A stretch of DNA of 7,741 nt from Dermatophilaceae bacterium (GTDB lineage Bacteria; Actinomycetota; Actinomycetes; Actinomycetales; Dermatophilaceae), in assembly GCA_013361975.1 (NCBI GenBank), contig JABFXB010000528.1, positions 1 through 7,741 on the forward strand, read 5' to 3'. Under the pieces are notes generated by a model. It was given only the letters and a program-made list of their open reading frames with translations, did not search any database and was not told where the DNA came from. How positions within the stretch are numbered: the first letter of the stretch is position 1; each line of letters starts with the position of its first letter. The translations under genes were made by a program, and so were the position numbers. Positions 1-6,182 of this stretch are shown here, in pieces.

Positions 1-1
1 G

Positions 2-244
2 GTCGCTGCCGAGACTGCCGTGCCGGCCTCGCAGAAGGCCGTCGCCGCGGCGTGGGGCACGTGGAAGGAGTCCCAGCGCCTCAGCGGGAACGGCGCGGTG
101 GCCGACTTCGCGAACCCCGAGCAGATGAACCGGTTCACGTGGTACCAGGCCCACGGCTGGAAGACGCCCTACCCGGGCGACGACAAGGTGCTCGCGCCGT
201 CCCAGGTCCCGGGCGCCAACCTGCCGGCGGCTGAGAACGACTGA
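2..244 (+). CDS. C-terminal end of a probable secreted phosphoesterase (partial)
   Basis: The reading frame is open from the left edge to a TGA at 242-244, so only the last 80 residues are visible and the start lies outside the window. The end contains FANPEQMNRFTWYQAHGW followed by KTPYPGDDKVLAPSQVPG. This resembles, from memory, the C-terminal tail of large actinobacterial alkaline-phosphatase-superfamily phosphoesterases (including the YncE-like propeller/phosphatase fusions), where a WY..HGW..PYPGD block closes the protein. No catalytic residues fall in this fragment, so the function is a family guess only. It is followed by a strong hairpin and then by a PhoX-type phosphatase on the same strand, which suits a phosphate-scavenging role. 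Codon use is typical high-GC coding sequence, so I am confident that it is a real gene and much less so of its identity. Confidence 0.6.
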   Translation, partial: VAAETAVPASQKAVAAAWGTWKESQRLSGNGAVADFANPEQMNRFTWYQAHGWKTPYPGDDKVLAPSQVPGANLPAAEND

Positions 245-255
245 TCGACCCCCGA

Positions 256-292
256 CGACCGGGGCAGGGCCGATGCGGCCCTGCCCCGGTCG
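256..292 (+). terminator. Strong hairpin terminator after the left-edge gene
   Basis: A perfect 16-bp inverted repeat (256-271 with 277-292) with a 5-nt loop GATGC begins 12 nt after the stop codon. It is followed only by TTT, a weak T tract as is common in high-GC actinobacteria. It should end transcription of the upstream gene and isolate the phoX-like gene that follows. Confidence 0.8.
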
Positions 293-342
293 TTTCATGC
301 CCGTCGACGCGAGGCCGTATGCCGTCCGCGCCCGCGCCGTGA

Positions 343-375
343 CGTCACCGCGCGTTCACCCCCGCGACACCGAGC
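343..375 (+). promoter_or_regulatory. Candidate PHO box (PhoP-binding direct repeats) upstream of the phoX-like gene
   Basis: Three consecutive 11-mers, CGTCACCGCGC, GTTCACCCCCG and CGACACCGAGC, place TCACC, TCACC and ACACC exactly 11 bp apart (345, 356, 367). The middle unit carries GTTCACC, the core of the 11-bp direct repeat bound by PhoP in streptomycetes and related actinobacteria. The site lies about 105-135 bp upstream of the preferred start of a PhoX-type phosphatase, a classic Pho regulon member. The repeat spacing is seen directly; PhoP binding is inferred. I do not see a convincing -10 hexamer downstream. Confidence 0.55.
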
Positions 376-465
376 CCGTCCCGCCACCGTTCATCGGTCC
401 GACACCTGGCGTTGGCGCGGCGGCAAGCGATGCAGCATCAACTGGGAATTCACCATGAAAACGTT

Positions 466-471
466 GAAAGG
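466..471 (+). promoter_or_regulatory. Shine-Dalgarno GAAAGG that decides the phoX-like start
   Basis: GAAAGG ends 7 nt before the ATG at 479. The alternative in-frame ATG at 455 has no purine-rich stretch at a workable distance. Starting at 479 also puts the twin arginine at residues 7-8, an ordinary position for a Tat signal peptide. Confidence 0.6.
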
Positions 472-478
472 CGCCTCA

Positions 479-1894
479 ATGAGCTCTTCCCTCAACCGCC
501 GCGGGTTCCTGGGCGGTGCCGCCGCCACGGGCCTCGGCATCGCGATCAGTGGCAGCATCGACGTCCTCGCCGGGGGCGGCAGTGCCCTCGCCGCCCCCCG
601 CTCCTCGGTCGGCTACGGCCCGCTCGTGCCCGACCCCAAGGGTCTGCTGTCCCTGCCGGCCGGCTTCTCCTACAAGATCGTCACCCAGAGCGGCGTGACC
701 CCCACCGCCGACGGCATCCCGACCGCGAGCGACCCCGACGGCACCGGCGTCTTCGCGCGCGGCACCGGCTCGACCCTCGTCAACAACCACGAGATCGGCG
801 GCAGCGAGCCGTTCCCGGTCCCGGTCCTGGCCGGCCTGACCTACGACGAGGGCGCTCGCGGCGGCACGTCCAACATCGACGTCGACGCGGACGGCAACCG
901 GGTCCGCGAGTACACGAGCGTCGCCGGAACCCACAACAACTGCGCCGGTGGCGAGACCCCGTGGGGCACGTGGCTGACGTGCGAGGAGACCGAGCAGCGC
1001 GCCGGGGGCCGCTACCTCAAGGACCATGGCTACGTCTTCGAGGTCGACCCGACCAGCCGCGAGGCCAACATCGGCAAGAGCCCGGTGCCCCTGAAGTTCC
1101 TCGGCCGCTTCTCGCACGAGGCGGTCGCCGTCGACCCCGACACCAGCACGATCTACGAGACCGAGGACGCCGGTCGCCCCAACGGCCTCTACTTCCGCTG
1201 GACCCCGCCCGCCGGGTTCGTCGGTGGAAAGGACGCGCTGCGGCAGCTGGCCCTCTCGGAGGGCGGCGACACGGCCGGGCAGCTGGAGGCGATGAGCTGC
1301 TACCGCGGTGACAGGCACATTCCCGACCTGTCGCTCGCGACCCAGGCCGGCACCCGCTACAAGGTGGTGTGGAAGCCCGTTCCCGACCGCGACGCCCGGA
1401 CGACCTCGGTGCGCAAGCAGTTCGCGGATGACGAGATCACCCGCAGCCGCAAGCTCGAGGGCGCCTGGTGGGGCGACGGTGGCGCATACTTCGTCGCCAG
1501 CTTCGCCCGCAACAGCGACGGCAGCACCAACGAGCACGACGGCCAGGTCTGGTTCTACGACCCGAAGACCGAGACCGTCACGCTGAAGACGATCTTCGCG
1601 GTGAACCCCGACCCCGACGTCGACACCGACAACTACGACGGTCCCGACAACATGACGCTGTCGCCCTACGGCGGCATCATCCTCGCCGAGGACGGCGAGG
1701 GCATCCAGCACCTCGTGGGTGTGACCGACCAGGGCAAGTCGTACCCGCTGGCTCGCAACGAGCTCAACGGCAGCGAGTTCACCGGTCCGGCGTTCAGCGC
1801 CGACGGCCGCACGCTCTTCGCGAACATCCAGTCGCCCGGCCACGTGTTCGCCATCACCGGCCCGTGGGAGCGTCCGAGCAACGCGCACAGCTGA
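479..1894 (+). CDS. PhoX/DUF839 family secreted alkaline phosphatase
   Basis: The protein has 471 residues from the preferred start at 479; an ATG 8 codons upstream is possible. It begins with a Tat signal: NRRGFLGG at residues 6-13, a hydrophobic stretch to about 30, and ALAAP at 36-40 as a likely cleavage site. The mature part carries PhoX/DUF839 hallmarks: YGPLVPDP (46-53), LVNNHEIGG (100-108), NCAGGETPWGTWLTCEE (154-170), a FSHEAV block (211-216) and YETEDAG (226-232). Later come YDGPDNMTLSPYGGI and an LAEDGEG segment. In characterised PhoX enzymes, acidic residues and one cysteine from comparable motifs hold a calcium/iron cluster that hydrolyses phosphomonoesters; Cys155 and Glu105 are plausible counterparts but were not aligned. 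Export folded through Tat fits a metal cofactor loaded in the cytoplasm. A candidate PHO box upstream suggests induction by phosphate starvation. The family call is strong; substrate range and metal content are inferred. Confidence 0.93.
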   Translation: MSSSLNRRGFLGGAAATGLGIAISGSIDVLAGGGSALAAPRSSVGYGPLVPDPKGLLSLPAGFSYKIVTQSGVTPTADGIPTASDPDGTGVFARGTGSTLVNNHEIGGSEPFPVPVLAGLTYDEGARGGTSNIDVDADGNRVREYTSVAGTHNNCAGGETPWGTWLTCEETEQRAGGRYLKDHGYVFEVDPTSREANIGKSPVPLKFLGRFSHEAVAVDPDTSTIYETEDAGRPNGLYFRWTPPAGFVGGKDALRQLALSEGGDTAGQLEAMSCYRGDRHIPDLSLATQAGTRYKVVWKPVPDRDARTTSVRKQFADDEITRSRKLEGAWWGDGGAYFVASFARNSDGSTNEHDGQVWFYDPKTETVTLKTIFAVNPDPDVDTDNYDGPDNMTLSPYGGIILAEDGEGIQHLVGVTDQGKSYPLARNELNGSEFTGPAFSADGRTLFANIQSPGHVFAITGPWERPSNAHS

Positions 1895-1917
1895 CCCGCC
1901 GGGTCAGCTGACCCGGC
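1888..1917 (+). repeat. 20-bp perfect palindrome and overlapping hairpin at the end of the phoX-like gene
   Basis: Positions 1898-1917 read GCCGGGTCAGCTGACCCGGC, a perfect palindrome. It overlaps a second inverted repeat, CAGCTGACCC (1888-1897) with GGGTCAGCTG (1901-1910), whose left arm spans the TGA stop. AGCTGACCC occurs twice (1889 and 1906), so the RNA could form either of two structures. It may assist termination or be a dyad protein-binding site. Confidence 0.5.
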
Positions 1918-1930
1918 CTGGGCGCTCGAG

Positions 1931-1967
1931 GCAGGGCTGCCGGTCCGACACTGACCGGCAGCCCTGC
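1931..1967 (+). terminator. Hairpin terminator between phoX-like and tyrosine phosphatase genes
   Basis: A perfect 15-bp stem (1931-1945 with 1953-1967) with a 7-nt loop CGACACT is followed by TTCCT. It begins 37 nt after the upstream stop codon and ends 27 nt before the next gene. It therefore argues against simple co-transcription of the two phosphatase genes. Confidence 0.75.
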
Positions 1968-1994
1968 TTCCTCGCAGGCCGGCCCCCGGTGGGT

Positions 1995-2537
1995 ATGCAG
2001 CAGCACGTGAGCGACACCGCCGACAGCACCGTCAACTGGACCACCGACCCCGTGGAGCTCGAGGGCGTCGAGCCGGCCGCGCCCCCGACGGCCATGTTGC
2101 CCGGCCTCTGGCACGGCGGCTGCCCCGTCGACTTCGCCTGGGTGCGTGGCACCAGCATCGACGCGGTGGTCGACCTGGCCGACCCCGACGCCTACCCGCC
2201 GGCCGACGCCATCGAGGGCCTCACCTACGTCAAGTGCCCGCTCGTCGACGCCGACGACGTGCCCGACCCGGGGGTGACGCTGCGGCTCGCCCACCTCGTC
2301 GCCGGACTGGTGCGCGACGGGCGGCACGTCCTCGTGCACTGCACGTTCGGGCGCAACCGGTCGGGCCTGCTCGTCTCCCTCGTGGTGCGCGACCTGCTCG
2401 GTGTCACGGGGGCGCAGGCGCTCGCCCACGTGCAGTCGCGCCGCGAGGGCACGGTCAACAACGAGTCCTTCGCCCGCTGGCTGCGCTCCCTCCCGGCTCC
2501 CGAGCCCGGCGCAGGGGACCAGCCCCGCGCCTGCTGA
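1995..2537 (+). CDS. Dual-specificity / tyrosine protein phosphatase-like protein
   Basis: The protein has 180 residues from the ATG at 1995. GTG codons at 1989 and 2007 are alternative starts, and none has a clear Shine-Dalgarno at normal spacing. The signature is VHCTFGRNRSG at residues 114-124, a CX5R(S/T) phosphate-binding loop with nucleophile Cys116 and Arg122. Asp85, Asp87 and Asp88 in CPLVDADDVPD lie about 30 residues earlier, where cysteine phosphatases keep their general acid. The IDAVVDLADP stretch (55-64) matches the central beta strand of dual-specificity phosphatases. There is no signal peptide or membrane segment, so it is cytoplasmic. It should remove phosphate from phosphotyrosine or a small phosphorylated metabolite; the substrate cannot be read from sequence. 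It stands as its own unit behind a terminator and converges on a kinase-fold gene on the other strand. Confidence 0.85.
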   Translation: MQQHVSDTADSTVNWTTDPVELEGVEPAAPPTAMLPGLWHGGCPVDFAWVRGTSIDAVVDLADPDAYPPADAIEGLTYVKCPLVDADDVPDPGVTLRLAHLVAGLVRDGRHVLVHCTFGRNRSGLLVSLVVRDLLGVTGAQALAHVQSRREGTVNNESFARWLRSLPAPEPGAGDQPRAC

Positions 2538-2598
2538 CCCGCGCGACACAGCAAGTGCGTGCGACGGCGCCTTCCTGAGCGTGGGGCTGCCGGGGCGG

Positions 2599-2641
2599 CG
2601 ACACTTCGTGTGTCGAGCGGCCCGGGCCGGCCCTCCCGGCC
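2599..2641. terminator. Possible bidirectional terminator region
   Basis: The 118-bp space between the convergent phosphatase and kinase genes contains two small inverted repeats: CGACAC/GTGTCG (2599-2604 with 2610-2615) and GGCCGG/CCGGCC (2625-2630 with 2636-2641), each with a 5-nt loop. Neither is followed by a T tract. Termination here is expected from gene orientation, but the structures are weak. Confidence 0.25.
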
Positions 2642-2655
2642 AGCAGGCGGCCGCC

Positions 2656-3555
2656 TCAGACGGGCGTACGCCAGAGACGAACCTCGGCGTCGAGCCAGTC
2701 GAGGCCACGCCCGTGGTGCCGGCAGTCCCAGATGCGGAAGACGACACCGGCCAGGTCGGCGATGCGGTCGACGAGCTCGAGCCCGTCCCAGGAGAGGACG
2801 TCGTGGCCGTACGCGGCGCAGAAGTCGCGGTACGCGCGACGGTCGATCTCGCCCGCCCGGAAGCGGCGCGACGCACTCGTGAGGTCGTACTCCCGCGGCC
2901 CGCGCGCCACCCAGTCGAGGTCGATGAGCGTGGCCGCGTCGCCGTCGTGCATCACGTTGGAGGGCGAGACGTCACCGTGGATCACCCCGGGACCCAGGTC
3001 CGAGCCGGTGCGGGACAGCTCGTCCAGCAGCGTGTCGCGCGCCGTGCGCAGCACCTCGGCCTGCTCGACCGGCAGCAGGGCAGCCTGCGAGTCCAGACGC
3101 GACAGGGGCGCCCAGTCGGCGACGTCGGCCGCCGCGTGCTCCTCGTGGAACGCGCGCAGCACCGAGCCGGCCTCGGCCCACGTCGCCCCCCGCATCGAGG
3201 CCACGCGGCGTGCCGCCGTGAGCACCCCGTGCGCGGTCGGCGCCGCGGGCACGACCGCGCATGCCGCGGTGCGTGATCCGGCCAGGGCGGCGTGGACGCG
3301 GTCGAGGTGCGACACGTCGGTGCCCGGCGGGTAGACCTTGAGCACGTGCTGACCCGCTCCCAGGACGACCGTCGTCAGCAGCCCGAGCACCTCGTCGACC
3401 GGGCCGACGACGACCGGCAGGTGGGGCCGAGCCTCCTCGACCGCGGCGAGGGCAGCCTCGAGGCCCCAACCCGGTTCGGGAAGGGGCAGCGCCGCGGCGC
3501 CCGCAGTCGTCGGCACGACGGGCGCGAGCTGCTGCTGGGAGGGGGCGGACGGCAT
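2656..3555 (-). CDS. APH-fold phosphotransferase (aminoglycoside/choline kinase-like)
   Basis: The protein has 299 residues from the ATG at 3555. The frame continues upstream to a GTG at 3630, but that start would sit inside a candidate PHO box and lacks a ribosome site, whereas ATG 3555 has GAGG 8 nt upstream. Kinase-fold motifs are present: HVLKVY (70-75) with Lys73 as the likely ATP-binding lysine, LRAFHEEH (133-140), the Brenner-type catalytic motif VIHGDVSPSN (191-200) with Asp195 and Asn200, and the metal-binding IDLDW (211-215) with Asp212/Asp214. The catalytic apparatus therefore looks complete. APH-family enzymes phosphorylate antibiotics, choline, homoserine, sugars and other small hydroxyl compounds, and nothing here fixes the substrate. 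Low similarity of motif surroundings to resistance enzymes makes metabolic use more likely than drug resistance. The gene is divergent from an HTH regulator that may control it. Confidence 0.87.
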   Translation of the reverse strand: MPSAPSQQQLAPVVPTTAGAAALPLPEPGWGLEAALAAVEEARPHLPVVVGPVDEVLGLLTTVVLGAGQHVLKVYPPGTDVSHLDRVHAALAGSRTAACAVVPAAPTAHGVLTAARRVASMRGATWAEAGSVLRAFHEEHAAADVADWAPLSRLDSQAALLPVEQAEVLRTARDTLLDELSRTGSDLGPGVIHGDVSPSNVMHDGDAATLIDLDWVARGPREYDLTSASRRFRAGEIDRRAYRDFCAAYGHDVLSWDGLELVDRIADLAGVVFRIWDCRHHGRGLDWLDAEVRLWRTPV

Positions 3556-3563
3556 ACGCAAGG

Positions 3564-3567
3564 CCTC
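3564..3567 (-). promoter_or_regulatory. Shine-Dalgarno GAGG supporting the kinase start at 3555
   Basis: Read on the minus strand, GAGG ends 8 nt before the ATG at 3555. The longer frame's GTG start at 3630 has no comparable site, so this decides the start. Confidence 0.5.
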
Positions 3568-3617
3568 GGGGTCGCTGTCCGGGAGGTCGCGGGCTTGTTG
3601 TCGCGCCAGCAGGACGC

Positions 3618-3650
3618 GGAAGGTTAACACGCGGTGAACACCCGGTGGTG
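3618..3650 (-). promoter_or_regulatory. Candidate PHO box in the divergent kinase/regulator promoter region
   Basis: On the minus strand two adjacent 11-mers, GTTCACCGCGT (3639-3629) and GTTAACCTTCC (3628-3618), are preceded by a weaker unit CACCACCGGGT (3650-3640). GTTCACC followed by GTTAACC at exactly 11 bp is close to the textbook actinobacterial PhoP target. The repeats point toward the kinase gene, with the box 63-95 bp upstream of its preferred start, and lie 58-90 bp upstream of the HTH regulator on the other strand, so either or both could respond. Binding is inferred. Confidence 0.6.
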
Positions 3651-3695
3651 GGAGCCGAGCCCGGCGTCCGGTCCCCGATCGCGCAGCCCACTGGC

Positions 3696-3699
3696 AGGA
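3696..3699 (+). promoter_or_regulatory. Shine-Dalgarno AGGA for the HTH regulator
   Basis: AGGA ends 8 nt before the ATG at 3708. This supports 3708 over the frame-opening GTG at 3645, which would lie at the edge of the PHO-box repeats, and over the in-frame ATG at 3699, which overlaps the site itself. Confidence 0.6.
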
Positions 3700-3707
3700 T
3701 GGCCGCC

Positions 3708-4544
3708 ATGACCACGGACGTCCCCCTCAGCGTGCGCACTCCGTCACCCCTGGGCGAGTTCCTGCGCGCCCGCCGCAAGGAGCTCGCGCCCGAGGACGTC
3801 GGCATCAAGCGCGCCAAGGGGCGTCGTCGCGTCGGCCTCAGCCGCACCGAGGTCGCCGAGCTCGCGAACATCTCCGTCGCGTACTACGACATCATCGAGC
3901 GGGGCCGCGACCTGCGCCCGAGCAAGAGCGTCATCGACGGGCTCGCCCGCGCGCTCAAGCTCGGCACCGACGGTCGCGCCCACCTACACGTCCTCGCCTC
4001 GGGTGCGCCCTCCCGCCGGTCGCAGGCGCCGGAGGAGCTCACCGAGGAGCTCGAGGAGCTGCTCGACTCGATCGACCCCAACCCCGCGTACGTCGTCGGG
4101 GCCCGCTGGGACGTGCTCGGCGCCAACCACACCGCGTGCCAGCTCTTCACCGACTGGGAGAGCAAGCGGAGCAAGCGCGAGCGCAACCTGCTGTGGTTCT
4201 ACTGCTGCGACCCTGCGGCGCGCAGCCTCTTCGTCGACTGGGAGCAGGAGGCCGCAGACCAGCTGGCGCTCTTCCGCGAGGCGTACGCCCGCCACCCCGA
4301 CGACCCGTCGTTCAAGCGCGTGCTCGACGAGATCTTCAAGGCCAACCCGGCCACGATCGAGTGGTGGGAGCGTCACGACACCGACCCGACCCGTGGCCGC
4401 ACCAAGCGGATTCGCCTCGACACCGGTCAGGTGATCCAGCTGCGCCAGCTCGTGCTGTCGGTCGCCGACGAGCCCGACATCCGCGTCATCAGCTACTTCG
4501 CCGACGTCGACGGCGACCTCGACGACATCGAGCTCGACCTCTAG
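3708..4544 (+). CDS. HTH transcriptional regulator with MmyB-like ligand-binding domain
   Basis: The protein has 278 residues. An N-terminal XRE-type helix-turn-helix occupies about residues 13-87: LGEFLRARRKEL, then LSRTEVAELANISVAYYDIIERGRD (44-68) as the DNA-reading helices, then SVIDGLARALKL. A glutamate-rich linker (109-119) leads to the MmyB-like domain, recognisable from NPAYVVGARWDVLGAN (125-140), RNLLWFYCCDPAARSLFVDWE (159-179), the VLDEIF...WWERHD block (205-224) and QLVLSVADEPD (247-257). In this family the C-terminal half is a PAS-like pocket reported to hold fatty-acid-like ligands, and the protein commonly regulates a divergent or adjacent gene, often a short-chain dehydrogenase. 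Here the divergent neighbour is an APH-fold kinase, an unusual partner. Next to the HTH, the insertion GIKRAKGRRRVG (32-43) is basic and may contact DNA. It converges on the HerA-like gene with only 9 nt between stops. Confidence 0.9.
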   Translation: MTTDVPLSVRTPSPLGEFLRARRKELAPEDVGIKRAKGRRRVGLSRTEVAELANISVAYYDIIERGRDLRPSKSVIDGLARALKLGTDGRAHLHVLASGAPSRRSQAPEELTEELEELLDSIDPNPAYVVGARWDVLGANHTACQLFTDWESKRSKRERNLLWFYCCDPAARSLFVDWEQEAADQLALFREAYARHPDDPSFKRVLDEIFKANPATIEWWERHDTDPTRGRTKRIRLDTGQVIQLRQLVLSVADEPDIRVISYFADVDGDLDDIELDL

Positions 4545-4553
4545 GCGGCTCGG

Positions 4554-6131
4554 TCAGCGCCGGCGCGTGCCGAAGATGCTGCGCGTGATCTCACGGCCGA
4601 TGACGGTGCCGGCCGAGCGCAGCATCGACTTGAACGCCGAGCTGCCGGCGACCTGCTGGATGAGGCTCGGCTCCTCCTTGGGGGCCCGCTGCCTCGGTGC
4701 CGACGCGGGAGCCGGTGCCTGCTGGGGTGCGGGCGCCTGCTGCGGCGCGGCCGGGGCGGCCTCGAGCCGCTTGGCGAGCAGCTCGTAGGCGGACTCGCGG
4801 TCGACGACGTCGGCGTACTTCGTCTTGAGCGGGGAGGCGTTGACGACGGCGTCCATGGTCGCCTGCGGCGACGGGTCCATGAGCGAGTTCGGCGCCTTCA
4901 TCCGCGTCCACGCGACCGGCGTGGGCACACCCCGGTCGGAGAGCACGGTGACGACTGCCTCGCCGATGCCGAGGCTCGTGAGCAGCTTCTCCATGTCGTA
5001 TGCCGTGTGCGGGTAGGTCGCGATGGCCTGCTTGAGCGCCTTGGCGTCGTCGGGCGTGAAGGCGCGCAGCGCGTGCTGGACGCGGTTGCCGAGCTGGGCG
5101 AGCACACCGGACGGCACGTCCTTGGGCGACTGGGTGACGAAGAAGACGCCGATGCCCTTGGAGCGGATGAGCCGCACCGTCTGCTCGATCGCGTCGAGGA
5201 ACGCCTTGCTCGCGTCGTCGAAGAGCAGGTGCGCCTCGTCGAAGAAGAAGACGAGCTTCGGCTTGTCGACGTCGCCCTCCTCCGGCAGGTCGTGGAAGAG
5301 GTCGGCGAGCAGCCACATGAGGAACGTCGAGAACAGCTGCGGGCGGTCCTGCACCTGTGGCAGCTCGAGGCAGGAGATGATCCCCTTGCCGTCCGCCGCA
5401 GTGCGCAGCAGGTCGCTCGTCTCGAACTCGGGCTCGCCGAAGAAGTCGCCGGCGCCCTGGTCCTCGAAGGTGATGAGGTTGCGCAGGATCACGCCGGCCG
5501 TCGCGCTCGACAGGCCGCCGAGCTCCTTGAGGTCGGCCTTGCCCTCGTCGGACGTGAGGTGCGTGATGACCGCGCGGAGGTCCTTGAGGTCGAGCAGCGC
5601 CAGGCCGTTCTTGTCGGCGTAGTGGAAGATCAGCCCGAGGCTGCTCTCCTGCGTGTCGTTGAGGCCGAGCACCTTGCTGAGCAGGGTGGGGCCGAAGCCG
5701 GTGATGGTGGCGCGGATGGCGATACCGGTGCCCTTGCCGCCCAGCGTGTAGAACTCGGTCGGGTATGCCGTCGCGGCCCACGGCATGCCGACGTCGGCCG
5801 CGCGGGCGGTGATCCTGTCGCCGCCCTCACCGGGCGTCGCGAGGCCCGACAGGTCGCCCTTCATGTCGGCCAGGAAGACCGGGACGCCCTGGTCGGCGAG
5901 CTGCTCGGCCATCAGCTGGAGCGTCTTCGTCTTGCCGGTGCCCGTCGCGCCGGCCACGAGACCGTGCCTGTTGAGCACGCTGAGCGGGATCTGGACCGGC
6001 GCGTCGGCGTGCGCCTGGCCGTCGACGACCGCGGCACCCAGCTTGAGCACCCCGCCCTCGAACGCGTACCCCGCGCGGATCTCGTCGATCTGGCTGCTGT
6101 CGGTGGACTCCGAGGCTGGTGTCTGGGTCAC
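4554..6131 (-). CDS. HerA-like P-loop ATPase (DUF853 family)
   Basis: The protein has 525 residues from the GTG at 6131. The frame stays open to about 6578, but that extension overlaps the opposite-strand gene and reads as low-complexity shadow, so it is excluded. Motifs are Walker A GATGTGKT (61-68), FLADMKGDLSGL (86-97), Walker B LVFFFDEAHLLF (293-304), and the sensor-like FVTQSPKDVP (331-340) before an LGNRVQHALRAFTP block (347-360). This is the DUF853/HerA-like C-terminal family, whose E. coli relative YjgR is also about 500 residues. HerA relatives are hexameric DNA-translocating ATPases, but DUF853 proteins lack a settled function. Residues about 459-480 form an Ala/Pro/Gln linker with an imperfect repeat (APQQAPAPQQAPAP), leading to a basic C-terminal tail ending GTRRR, possibly a nucleic-acid or partner contact. 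No Shine-Dalgarno is seen; a TAGAGT 7 nt upstream suggests a leaderless message. Confidence 0.92.
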   Translation of the reverse strand: MTQTPASESTDSSQIDEIRAGYAFEGGVLKLGAAVVDGQAHADAPVQIPLSVLNRHGLVAGATGTGKTKTLQLMAEQLADQGVPVFLADMKGDLSGLATPGEGGDRITARAADVGMPWAATAYPTEFYTLGGKGTGIAIRATITGFGPTLLSKVLGLNDTQESSLGLIFHYADKNGLALLDLKDLRAVITHLTSDEGKADLKELGGLSSATAGVILRNLITFEDQGAGDFFGEPEFETSDLLRTAADGKGIISCLELPQVQDRPQLFSTFLMWLLADLFHDLPEEGDVDKPKLVFFFDEAHLLFDDASKAFLDAIEQTVRLIRSKGIGVFFVTQSPKDVPSGVLAQLGNRVQHALRAFTPDDAKALKQAIATYPHTAYDMEKLLTSLGIGEAVVTVLSDRGVPTPVAWTRMKAPNSLMDPSPQATMDAVVNASPLKTKYADVVDRESAYELLAKRLEAAPAAPQQAPAPQQAPAPASAPRQRAPKEEPSLIQQVAGSSAFKSMLRSAGTVIGREITRSIFGTRRR

Positions 6132-6138
6132 CTGTCGA

Positions 6139-6144
6139 ACTCTA
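6139..6144 (-). promoter_or_regulatory. Probable -10 element for a leaderless HerA-like transcript
   Basis: On the minus strand TAGAGT is separated by 7 nt from the GTG start at 6131, so transcription would begin at or next to the start codon. TANNNT at this distance is the standard signature of leaderless genes in actinobacteria. I see no good -35. Confidence 0.5.
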
Positions 6145-6170
6145 GCCGTCGCCCTGACATGTTCGATGTC

Positions 6171-6176
6171 TATGCT
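6171..6176 (+). promoter_or_regulatory. Probable -10 element for a leaderless transcript of the VapB-annotated gene
   Basis: TATGCT lies 6 nt before the GTG start at 6183, and no ribosome-binding site is present. This again matches the leaderless pattern and supports GTG 6183 rather than the in-frame ATG at 6159. A CTGACA at 6154-6159 resembles a -35 hexamer but is only 11 bp away, too close to pair with this -10. Confidence 0.5.
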
Positions 6177-6182
6177 GACCCG

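Noticed and set aside
412..1311. 299-codon plus-strand frame overlapping the phoX-like gene
   Set aside because: Arg/Pro-rich shadow frame with no recognisable motif.
476..1888. 470-codon open frame antisense to the phoX-like gene
   Set aside because: It mirrors the real gene in high-GC DNA, its translation is low-complexity Ala/Val/Arg/Gly with no domain, and the plus strand encodes a clear PhoX protein.
1854..2876. 340-codon minus-strand frame across phoX end, phosphatase and kinase end
   Set aside because: It runs across two terminator-like structures and through well-supported genes in other frames, with no domain.
3556..3630. Longer start (GTG at 3630) for the kinase gene
   Set aside because: The start codon falls inside the PHO-box repeats and has no ribosome site; ATG 3555 has GAGG at good spacing.
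3645..3707. Longer start (GTG at 3645) for the HTH regulator
   Set aside because: No ribosome site there; AGGA lies 8 nt before ATG 3708 and the HTH domain follows normally from it.
5007..6182. Long plus-strand open frame upstream of the VapB-annotated gene
   Set aside because: It is antisense to the HerA-like gene and low-complexity; family similarity begins only at 6183, where a leaderless-type start is also seen.
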